A stretch of DNA of 64,000 nucleotides from Chloroflexota bacterium (GTDB lineage Bacteria > Chloroflexota > Anaerolineae > Aggregatilineales > Phototrophicaceae), in NCBI GenBank assembly GCA_016223085.1, contig JACRPS010000033.1, positions 41,689 through 105,688 on the forward strand, in the 5' to 3' direction. Shown piece by piece: positions 1 to 7,054 of this stretch. Each line of letters starts with the position of its first letter. Within the stretch, counting starts at the first letter, position 1. A program made the position numbers and the translations under genes. Below the pieces are notes generated by a model. It searched no databases. It was not told the DNA's origin and saw only the letters and a list, made by a program, of their open reading frames with translations.

Positions 1-514
1 GCACGTGCATCTCATAGATCACGATGTCTTCAATCGGCGTCTCCAGCGGGCGATCCAGCCCCCAGTCAAAAGCATCTGGCGGCAGAATCCGTGCCCGGTG
101 CTGGTAGATGTTGTCGTAGTTCGGCGCCTCGCCCCAGATGTCGCGCCCGCCAACAATACGGGCATAGGGGTCAAGCAGCACCACATCAGGATTAAAGCGG
201 TGTGCCGGATTATCATCCGGCCCCCACAGGCGGAAGCCGTACTCCATGTTTTTGTAGTCCAGGTCAAACATGATGATGGGAAACACCGAGCCGATGCGAA
301 ACTCATCCGGGATGGGGATTTCAACCATTGGCTCGGTTTCACCCTTGCGGAACAGTACCAGCGCGCAACGGGTAGCATGATAGGAATAGATCGAAAAATT
401 GACTCCGCCGGGGACGAGACTGGCCCCAAACGGCAGGGGATTGCCGGGACGCAGGCGAAAACCCTCGTGCGTGTGAGTCGCCGGGAGGGCCAGCGTTGAA
501 TTCAATTGTTCCAT
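1..514 (-). CDS. glgX: Glycogen debranching enzyme GlgX, N-terminal part (runs off the left edge)
   Basis: The reading frame starts at the ATG complementary to 512-514 and stays open to base 1, so only about 171 N-terminal residues are present. The protein opens with a CBM48/isoamylase N-terminal domain: the segments FRLRPGNPLPFGASL and GGVNFSIYSYHA, then HRFNPDVVLLDPYAR and GGRDIWGE. These are the usual landmarks of GlgX/TreX-type debranching enzymes, which hydrolyse alpha-1,6 branches of glycogen. The catalytic (beta/alpha)8 barrel lies outside the window. It is on the same strand as the archaellum operon but is separated from it by about 180 bases, so it probably has its own promoter. The family assignment is strong; GlgX versus TreX or plain isoamylase cannot be settled from the N-terminus. 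Confidence 0.85.
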   Translation of the reverse strand, partial: MEQLNSTLALPATHTHEGFRLRPGNPLPFGASLVPGGVNFSIYSYHATRCALVLFRKGETEPMVEIPIPDEFRIGSVFPIIMFDLDYKNMEYGFRLWGPDDNPAHRFNPDVVLLDPYARIVGGRDIWGEAPNYDNIYQHRARILPPDAFDWGLDRPLETPIEDIVIYEMHV

Positions 515-698
515 GTATATCACTCGATTTGAGAGCTGATTAATCGTTTAAACCGCGTTCGTCGCGGGTGAGGCGCTAGTTCTCAGCTTAACGTGAAATG
601 GGGCAAGGCAACACAACCCAGTGGGGGAAATCCCAATAGGTCAGGTGGAGGAATTTTGTTACTGATACCAAATATATCTACTGGAATAAATGGGGCAA

Positions 699-1946
699 CT
701 ATGGCGGATCAAGCGTCCAGATACGCACGTCATCCACTCGCAGGCTGCCAATGCCGATCAGCGCAAACGAGACAGTGCCGGGGGGAAGCTTGGCATCGTC
801 CTGAACGGCAATGCGCTCGACTTCATCCACCGTCACCCGCACGATGCCCTGTACGGCGGACAGGCGCATGGTGCGCCAGCGATTGATGGAGGAGGGTGCA
901 GTATTGGCGGATTCAACCAGCACGCCACTGCGGTATAGGGCAACCTGGCCGGAACTATCCAGCACCGCCGTGTACGCGCCTTCAACGCTCTGGCGGATGC
1001 TCAGGCGGGCGCTGCCACCCTGCAGGAAAAAGCGCGCCTGCGCTGCCGAATCGAGCAGGTTGGTCTGGGCAAACACCACCGGTTCAACGCCGTTGCTGAT
1101 TTCCAGCGCCTTGCCGTCTTCGACCGTCACCAACTGCCAGCCCGTGCCCAGTTTCCAGGCGGTCAGGTCGCCGGTGTCAAATGTGTCGCTGTAGATCAGA
1201 TTCAGCGGCGGTTCAACACCCAGGTCAACCGTTGAGCCAACCGGCGTTGGTGTTGGCGGCAGCGGCGTCGCGCCAGGGACGGGTGTCGCCCCCATTACGA
1301 TGGCGGGTGTCATCACGATGGGAGTTGGCAGATTGGCAAAGGCTTCGCCGGAAGCATGTTCGGAGGTGTGGATGCTGACGTCCATCACCAGAATGATGTT
1401 TTCAACATCCTGCTTCAGGCTCAGATTGCTGATATTGACCGTTGGCAGCGACGCTTCGCTGGCGCGAACGATGAAGTTCATCAACTGCGGGACCGTGCCC
1501 AGCACCTGCAGGCGGAACAGGCGCGCATCGTAAGCGCCGTTTATGACCTGCTGCGCTGGCTGCTGTGCCTGCAGGTTGCTGATCTCCGCGCCGGCGGCGC
1601 GCGCGTGGTCGTACAGCCGGTTGAGAAAACTGTCCACCTGTTCCGGCTGGGGGAATACCTCGGCGGCCTGCGCGACGCTGGTTTGCGCCCGTTCAACCTG
1701 CGCCTGTAACACCGCCAGCGTGTCATCTTCGGCCTGCTGCTGCGCGTTCTGAGTCACGATGGCTTCGGCAGTGGCGAGTTGCCCATTCAGCTTTTCGTGG
1801 AGCTGCCATTGTGGCACGATGGACGTTACCCCAAACAGGATGTTACCCATCAGCAGCGCCCCGACCAGCAGCACCGGCAGCAGAGTAACAATGCGGCTGA
1901 TGATCGAACTGCCCGCGCCCTCGTTGTCGAAGTCAAAGTCGGTCAC
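699..1946 (-). CDS. PilO-like membrane protein with a C-terminal lectin-like beta-sandwich
   Basis: The protein has 415 residues. A short acidic cytoplasmic tail is followed by one membrane helix (about residues 17-44), a Gln/Ala-rich coiled coil (about 50-110), and a compact domain (about 110-195) arranged as in PilO, the type IV pilus inner-membrane alignment protein. A Pro/Thr linker (about 205-240) leads to a C-terminal region of about 165 residues. That region starts with a FDTGDLTAWKLGTGW segment and looks like a LamG/concanavalin-type beta-sandwich, which typical PilO lacks. It starts at a GTG that overlaps the stop of the PilN-like gene by 4 bases, so the two are translationally coupled. 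As the last gene of the archaellum-type operon it may be a scaffold reaching into the envelope; that role is inferred. PilO assignment rests on topology and neighbour, not on a strict motif. Confidence 0.6.
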   Translation of the reverse strand: MTDFDFDNEGAGSSIISRIVTLLPVLLVGALLMGNILFGVTSIVPQWQLHEKLNGQLATAEAIVTQNAQQQAEDDTLAVLQAQVERAQTSVAQAAEVFPQPEQVDSFLNRLYDHARAAGAEISNLQAQQPAQQVINGAYDARLFRLQVLGTVPQLMNFIVRASEASLPTVNISNLSLKQDVENIILVMDVSIHTSEHASGEAFANLPTPIVMTPAIVMGATPVPGATPLPPTPTPVGSTVDLGVEPPLNLIYSDTFDTGDLTAWKLGTGWQLVTVEDGKALEISNGVEPVVFAQTNLLDSAAQARFFLQGGSARLSIRQSVEGAYTAVLDSSGQVALYRSGVLVESANTAPSSINRWRTMRLSAVQGIVRVTVDEVERIAVQDDAKLPPGTVSFALIGIGSLRVDDVRIWTLDPP

Positions 1947-2587
1947 TGCGCTTTTAGCTCCACAAGAATGACAAACGCCGCCACCTTGACCGGCGGGGAC
2001 GGGGTGGGGGGTGGCAGCGTTGGGATAGCCGGGTCAGGGGTTGTGGCCAGCGTTGGGGTCGGCGCCGGGGTACTGGTGGGCAGCGTTTGCAGCGTAATGG
2101 ACTGCACCGTTACCTGGTTAAACTGTTCCGACTGGCGCAGGCTGTCCGCATAGGCGATGACCACCGCTTCGTCGTTGGCCTGTCCGTTAATGATGACCTG
2201 CGAATCAGTCTGTGTCAGGCCGGTCACGCTCATCTGCGCCGGGTCATAACTGGCAATCGCGGCCATCGCTGCCGGCCAGTTGATATGCTGGGCGGTCAGA
2301 TTATCGCGTACGGATTCCAGAACCTGCTCCTGCCCCCGCAGATCGAGCAGGTTGGCCGTCAGCGTCTGCTGTTCGGGCGGAACGGGCGGTGTGCTTGCCA
2401 GTGTTTCCTGAACTTCTGCGAGGCGCGTTTCAAGCGCGGGGATGTCCTGTTTGATGGTGGTTGACACGAGAAACAGCGTCAGGAACAGAATGCCCAGACT
2501 GACGAGAATGAGCCATAATATCAGGCGCGACGACCGGCCCGGCGCGGCCTGCTCCGGCGCAGTGTCGGTTTCAACGGAACGAGCCAA
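1943..2587 (-). CDS. PilN-like pilus/archaellum scaffold protein
   Basis: The protein has 214 residues: an N-terminal cytoplasmic stretch, one membrane helix at about 20-44, a coiled coil at about 48-90, then a small alpha/beta domain containing MSVTGLTQTDSQVIINGQA and ending in a Pro/Thr-rich tail. This is the layout of PilN, which with PilO forms the inner-membrane alignment subcomplex of type IV pili. The start is a TTG; a good ribosome binding site (AAGGAAGG) lies 9 bases upstream and no ATG is suitably placed. It lies 16 bases after the peptidase gene and overlaps the PilO-like gene. No PilM partner, which normally binds the PilN N-terminus, is found in this window. Its use by an archaellum rather than a pilus is inferred from the operon. 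Confidence 0.6.
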   Translation of the reverse strand: MARSVETDTAPEQAAPGRSSRLILWLILVSLGILFLTLFLVSTTIKQDIPALETRLAEVQETLASTPPVPPEQQTLTANLLDLRGQEQVLESVRDNLTAQHINWPAAMAAIASYDPAQMSVTGLTQTDSQVIINGQANDEAVVIAYADSLRQSEQFNQVTVQSITLQTLPTSTPAPTPTLATTPDPAIPTLPPPTPSPPVKVAAFVILVELKAQ

Positions 2588-2603
2588 ACCCCTAGGCCTT
2601 CCT

Positions 2604-3269
2604 TTAACGAAGCATCAACAGAGGATTATACAATAGGGCAATCATTGCTCCCAGACAAAGGAAGGGGGCGTATGGCATGGTTGTCTGTAACGTGCCACGC
2701 CGGGACGCAATCAGCACCGCCGCAGCCAGACCCCCGCAGCCCGCGCCGACGATCAGCGCCCACAGGACGCCGGGAAAACCGAACACGAATCCGATAAGCG
2801 CCGCCAGCTTCACATCTCCCATTCCCAGTTGCCCCGGCTTCAGCCAGGCCGTGAGGAAGAAGATTGCAAAAGCCAGCACTCCCCCGACCAGAATACTGGC
2901 TATATTTTGCCGCAGCAACAGCAGATGCGCCAGCAGGACGAGGACAACCGCCGGATAGGTGATAATGTTCAGTACCAGACGGTACTTGATGTCAATGACG
3001 GTGATGAGCAGCAGCGCCAGATAGACCAGCAGCGCCAGCAGCAAATCCGGCGTGGAGGGGATGAGATACCCCAGCAGCGCAAAGCCAACGGCGCTGGTAG
3101 CCATAATCGCCAGATGCAGCCGGAACCAGCCCACACCGGGTGTAAACAGACGGCGCAGGCTGACCGGCGGCAGGGACGGCGGCTCGGCGGCAAAACGCGG
3201 CAGATAATCGGACGCCAGATTCAGGATGACGCCGGCCAGCAGCCCGGCCAGTATAGTGACGATCAACAT
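2604..3269 (-). CDS. A24-family prepilin/prearchaellin peptidase
   Basis: This is a 221-residue polytopic membrane aspartyl protease. The two catalytic aspartates are visible: Asp93 in VIDIKYR and Asp152 in the GMGD motif (about 149-152), followed by VKLAALIG. The N-terminal cysteine-rich and methyltransferase region of classical PilD is absent, so the size is nearer to TadV/CpaA, archaeal PibD/ArlK, or a short PilD. The expected job is removal of the class III signal peptide of archaellin (cleavage after Gly13 of the 11980-12552 product) and possibly of other pilin-like proteins. It lies within the same minus-strand run as the archaellin and motor genes, 15 bases after the FHA protein, with a G-rich ribosome binding site. 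The enzyme class is secure; that the archaellin is its substrate is inferred. Confidence 0.85.
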   Translation of the reverse strand: MLIVTILAGLLAGVILNLASDYLPRFAAEPPSLPPVSLRRLFTPGVGWFRLHLAIMATSAVGFALLGYLIPSTPDLLLALLVYLALLLITVIDIKYRLVLNIITYPAVVLVLLAHLLLLRQNIASILVGGVLAFAIFFLTAWLKPGQLGMGDVKLAALIGFVFGFPGVLWALIVGAGCGGLAAAVLIASRRGTLQTTMPYAPFLCLGAMIALLYNPLLMLR

Positions 3270-3284
3270 CAGTTTCCCCCCCGC

Positions 3285-4970
3285 CTATTCAATGCGCAGC
3301 GTGTTTGGCAGTGTAATCACAAATTCCGCGCCCTGATCGTCGCCGTTGCGGACGCTGATCGTGCCCCGATGCGCTTCGACTGTTGTGCGTACCAGTTCAA
3401 GGCCCAGCCCCAGCCCGCCATCTTCTCCGCCCGATGGTTTGCTGCGGAAGTATTTGTCAAACAGGTACGGCAGGTCGGCCTGCGGAATCCCTGGCCCGGT
3501 ATCACGCACGCGGATGATGATGTCGTTATACCCAAACACCAGCGCCGTGGACACCACCGCCCCCGGCGGCGAGTATTTCACAGCGTTATCCACCAGATTA
3601 AAGACGCTGCGGTACAGGTAGGGCGCATTGCCCTGAATGATGCAGGCTTCACCCATGACCTGGAAATCGAGTGTGATGCCTTTGGCGTCGGCAGCGGGCT
3701 GGAGATCGTAGACCCCGCGTGACACCACTTCCACCAGATCAAGCGGAGCCTGCGGCATGGACGGGTTCTCGCACAGGCGGGTGATCTCGGTCAGCTTTTC
3801 CAGCAGGTGCGCCAGGTAACGGCCTGCCTCGCTGATCTGATTCGCCATGTCGCGGGAGTCGTCATCCAGCGTATCGGCATCAACGAGCAAACCGGCGTAG
3901 CCGATGACCGGGTTCAGGGCGGCCTTCAGATCATAGGACAGCGCGTAGTTGAGCGCGGTTACGATTTTGATGCGCCGGGTGAGGGCGTGGTTGGTGGCTT
4001 CGTAGGTGCGCGCGTTCTGGATGGCGATGGCGGTGAAATCGGCAATCGCCATCATCAGTTTTTCGTCACGGGAGTTGAAGGTTTTACCCGCTTTGCGGTG
4101 GGCGGCGGACAGCACGCCGAACGTCACGCCCCCCAGTGCCAGCGGGACGTAAATCACCGCTTCCACCAGATAGCCCGTTTTTACTTTAATCTGCGACCCC
4201 TGATCGCTGCGGTTGGCGTGAACCGGTTTGCCGGTTTCCATCACTTTTCCGGCCAGCGAGTCCGACACCGACAAGCGGTTAAGCTGCTCGTCGTTCAGGC
4301 CGCGCCCCGCTTCGAGGAACAGCTCGCCGGTCTGGTCGTCTACCAGCCAGACCGAGACTTCATCGGTCTGGGTGTAGGTCATGACCATGTCCATCGCCTG
4401 CTTCAGTACTTCTTCCAGATTAAGCTGGGCCGTGATTGCGCGGGCAATGGTTGGCAGAATATCGGCCAGGTCGGCTTTGCTGTGCAGCGCGGCGGTGTGG
4501 CCAGTAGGGCGTTTAACGATGTTGACGATGCACTCCATCCGCCCCAGCACCAGCCGGTCACCGTTGGTGAGCGCGTAGGGTGTATTCACGCCTATCGAAT
4601 GGCCGTTAATCCACGTGCCGTTGGTGCTGTTCAAATCAACAATGTACAGCTTGGTATCCGTCGGGCGCAGCAGCGCGTGGCGGCGCGACACCCCCAGCTT
4701 TTCCGACTCTTCCGCGCTGAACAGCGTGACGTATTCCGGTCCGTCCATGTTCCGTCCCAGAATCACCTCACCGTTGATGTCCAGCCCAACCGTATGGTTG
4801 GAACTGAAGGTTGGCTCGAAGCGCACGCGCCATGCCGGGCGACCGGCGAAATCGGCGTGTGGCACGGACTGGTAAACGATTTCATCTTTGGCAACAAACA
4901 GATCGCCGAGCATTTCCGCGCTCAGTTCGCTGGTGACTTTCCGAATGTGGTCATCTGAACGGCTGACCAT
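3285..4970 (-). CDS. FHA-GAF-HATPase signalling protein with Tyr in place of the phospho-acceptor His
   Basis: The protein has 561 residues and no membrane helix. An FHA domain (about 62-150) keeps its phosphothreonine-binding residues: GRN at 72-74, SRRH at 95-98 and STNGT at 115-119. A GAF domain spans about 165-320, a dimerisation helix pair about 330-395 and a HATPase domain about 445-557, with N-box NLVDNAVKYSP, G1 box DTGPGIP and G2 box GLGLGL. In the H-box the sequence reads ALSYDLKAALNPV, so the expected histidine is Tyr346 (codon TAT). It therefore cannot autophosphorylate in the usual way and may be an allosteric or pseudo-kinase reader of threonine phosphorylation. It sits between the archaellum core and the peptidase gene. 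FHA-domain control of archaella is known in Sulfolobus (ArnA); a similar role here is a guess. Confidence 0.85.
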   Translation of the reverse strand: MVSRSDDHIRKVTSELSAEMLGDLFVAKDEIVYQSVPHADFAGRPAWRVRFEPTFSSNHTVGLDINGEVILGRNMDGPEYVTLFSAEESEKLGVSRRHALLRPTDTKLYIVDLNSTNGTWINGHSIGVNTPYALTNGDRLVLGRMECIVNIVKRPTGHTAALHSKADLADILPTIARAITAQLNLEEVLKQAMDMVMTYTQTDEVSVWLVDDQTGELFLEAGRGLNDEQLNRLSVSDSLAGKVMETGKPVHANRSDQGSQIKVKTGYLVEAVIYVPLALGGVTFGVLSAAHRKAGKTFNSRDEKLMMAIADFTAIAIQNARTYEATNHALTRRIKIVTALNYALSYDLKAALNPVIGYAGLLVDADTLDDDSRDMANQISEAGRYLAHLLEKLTEITRLCENPSMPQAPLDLVEVVSRGVYDLQPAADAKGITLDFQVMGEACIIQGNAPYLYRSVFNLVDNAVKYSPPGAVVSTALVFGYNDIIIRVRDTGPGIPQADLPYLFDKYFRSKPSGGEDGGLGLGLELVRTTVEAHRGTISVRNGDDQGAEFVITLPNTLRIE

Positions 4971-5002
4971 GTTAACACTCCTTCACTACCATGCTGCTTT
5001 TC

Positions 5003-5551
5003 CTACCGTTCGCCCTGTAACTGATCGGATACCTGACGGCAAAGCGTTGTCAGTTGCGCGATTTCCACGTTCCCCAATCCTTCCAGCAGAACCGCATAAC
5101 GCGCCGCCGACTCTTCATTGCTGAAGACGCTGGATAACAGGTCTTTCATGGCCGGGTCGGTCTGTGTTTCTGACGTGCTTTCCGCCTGCGCCGCCGGTTG
5201 GGCTGCGGGCACGGCTGGTTTAGTCGCCAGCTTGGCCGCCAGTCCGCTGCCAGGTGCAGCGGCTGCGGCGGTTGGCGCAGCCGGGCTGGCTGCTGGGGAT
5301 GCCGCCGGAGGTGCTTGAGCGGCTGCCGGTTGACTGCCAGCCGGGGCCGGCGTGCGGACGGTAGGCGCAGCGGCTTGAACCTCGTCGGTAGCCTCAACTG
5401 CTTCCAGCTTGCGCTTTGGCCGGTTCGCGCGCCGCCGTTTGAGGGCGCCCACCAGCGCCAGTGTGATGGCGGCCAGGAAGATCAGCACCGCTGCGCCCAG
5501 ACTGAGCAGGATGATTTTCTGGCCGAGGATCATTTCGATCAGGGATGACAT
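5003..5551 (-). CDS. Single-pass membrane protein of unknown function in the archaellum operon
   Basis: I do not recognise a family. The 182-residue product has one membrane helix near the N-terminus (about 13-36), a short basic stretch (KRRRANRPKRK), a long Ala/Pro-rich low-complexity segment (about 60-125), and a predicted helical C-terminus of about 50 residues (AMKDLLSSVFSNEESAARY onward). The start ATG has a GAGGTG ribosome binding site. It follows arlJ by 12 bases and precedes the FHA protein by 32. Archaeal archaella need a cytoplasmic ring scaffold, ArlX (one membrane helix plus coiled coil) in Thermoproteota or ArlC/D/E in Euryarchaeota. This protein has an ArlX-like topology, but the linker is disordered rather than coiled coil, so functional equivalence is speculative. 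Confidence 0.7.
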   Translation of the reverse strand: MSSLIEMILGQKIILLSLGAAVLIFLAAITLALVGALKRRRANRPKRKLEAVEATDEVQAAAPTVRTPAPAGSQPAAAQAPPAASPAASPAAPTAAAAAPGSGLAAKLATKPAVPAAQPAAQAESTSETQTDPAMKDLLSSVFSNEESAARYAVLLEGLGNVEIAQLTTLCRQVSDQLQGER

Positions 5552-5563
5552 GGCCGCACCTCG

Positions 5564-7054
5564 CTACATGGTCAGAATACCCGCCACCATCGGCGGCACC
5601 ACGATAAAACTCACGCCGGACACAAACAGCATGATCGCCAGGAAAAACGCGAACTTCAGCTTGAAGCCGCCCGAACTGAGGATGACGGCGGACGCGCTGA
5701 CGACCGCCAGCACCAGAATCATGATAACGGTAATGGTTGTCAGGAATTGCAGGTCGGCGGCGGAAAACTCCGCCATACCCAGGCTCATCGCCGGTCGTCC
5801 GGCCAGCGCGGCGTCATTTTGTGGCATCAGTTGGGTGACCATTGCTGCAAAGTTTTTGACAATGGACAGCACAAACACCATCAGCCCGGCGACCACCGAC
5901 TGCATGACGGTGGTTAAGCCGGCGAACGTGCCGGATGTCAGGCGGCGCTTGGCGCGAAGCTGCGACGTTTTCGCGGTGAACAGCGAACACAGATACCCCA
6001 CCCGTTCCGGGTCGCCGCCGATTTTGACCGCGCCGTAGAAAATGTCCGCCACTTCGCTGATGAGCCGGCTGCCTGTTTCCAGCCCAAAGCGGTGCCAGCA
6101 GATTTCCGGCTCGACCAGGGCCTGAAGGCGTGTGCTTAGCCGGTTGATGTCCGGTTCCAGCGTGGGGAAGGAACTCAGGTCAATTTTGGTCAGCGCCTGT
6201 TTCAGTGTCGTACCGCTGGCCGTTGCCATGCCGCCAACCGACCGCAGGAAAGTGCTGAATTCGACATCCTTTTTGTTGGTTTTACCGTCGCTCCGCAGGC
6301 TGGCGACCCCCACCGGCAGCAGCATGGCCGCGACCGCGATTAGGATATAGCCCAGATCAAGCTGAATCAGATACAGCACGGCAACCGCTGCCAGCGCCGA
6401 CGGCCCAATCAGCTTAAACAGGCGCAGCGTGCGCCGTTGCTCGGTTGATCCCTGCGCCGCTTCGACCGTCATCGTTTCGCGCGGGGCGGAACGCCAGATA
6501 ATCCAGGCGCTGAAGGCGCTGAACAGCACGCCGGTGGTGACCAGACCGGCCATCACCGTCACATCCATCGAATAGATCATGGACGAGATGACCTGAATGA
6601 TGATGATGAGTGCCACCGAGATGATGATGGACGAAAAAGCGTTTGACCACTGCTTGAGCGATTCGAGATCGCGCTCATATTTGTTCTGGTAATCTTCACC
6701 CTGGATTTCCGCCTCGCGCGCCAGGAAATCGGCCAGCGGTTCGCCAGAACGGAGCGCGTCTGACAGGCGCAGCAGGAAGCTTTTCATGTTTTCCGACTTG
6801 GCTTTGATGCCAACCATCCGGCACGCTTCGGGATAGTCATAGCGCAGTTCGTCCACCAGGGTGTTCACGGCCACGAAGTAGGCCGAGGCTGACGATTTGG
6901 ACTGCGCGGCGATCTCAAACGTCTTGCTGCGCGAGATGCCGGATGCCGCCATCGCCGACATGTACGTAAGCTGATAGAAAAGCTCGAAGGGCGAAACCGG
7001 CTTAAAAGAGTTTTTGTTTGCGCGCTTCCGCGAGGATTTGGAAGAGTTCTTCAA
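5564..7054 (-). CDS. arlJ: Archaellum membrane platform protein ArlJ (FlaJ)
   Basis: This 496-residue polytopic membrane protein has the T2SF/GspF-type architecture of ArlJ: a soluble N-terminal helical bundle beginning FELFYQLTYMSAMAASGIS, a hydrophobic pair at about 140-190, another pair at about 225-275, a second cytoplasmic bundle (about 275-390), and a hydrophobic C-terminus (about 390-495). ArlJ is the inner-membrane core on which the ATPase ArlI acts during filament assembly and rotation. The start is a TTG inside the end of arlI (53-base overlap) because no ATG occurs before residue 31 and a strong GGAGAAGGGGG ribosome binding site precedes the TTG. TadB/TadC are related but smaller and occur as two genes. 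The single large protein next to ArlH and ArlI supports ArlJ. Confidence 0.85.
   Translation of the reverse strand: MKNSSKSSRKRANKNSFKPVSPFELFYQLTYMSAMAASGISRSKTFEIAAQSKSSASAYFVAVNTLVDELRYDYPEACRMVGIKAKSENMKSFLLRLSDALRSGEPLADFLAREAEIQGEDYQNKYERDLESLKQWSNAFSSIIISVALIIIIQVISSMIYSMDVTVMAGLVTTGVLFSAFSAWIIWRSAPRETMTVEAAQGSTEQRRTLRLFKLIGPSALAAVAVLYLIQLDLGYILIAVAAMLLPVGVASLRSDGKTNKKDVEFSTFLRSVGGMATASGTTLKQALTKIDLSSFPTLEPDINRLSTRLQALVEPEICWHRFGLETGSRLISEVADIFYGAVKIGGDPERVGYLCSLFTAKTSQLRAKRRLTSGTFAGLTTVMQSVVAGLMVFVLSIVKNFAAMVTQLMPQNDAALAGRPAMSLGMAEFSAADLQFLTTITVIMILVLAVVSASAVILSSGGFKLKFAFFLAIMLFVSGVSFIVVPPMVAGILTM

Noticed and set aside
593..938. Two short plus-strand frames near the end of the PilO-like gene
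   Set aside because: They overlap the real minus-strand gene or its 3' flank and have no coding features.
3807..4958. Plus-strand open frame of 383 codons antisense to the FHA-GAF gene
   Set aside because: The minus-strand frame has FHA, GAF and HATPase motifs; the opposite frame is a GC-rich shadow with unusual composition.
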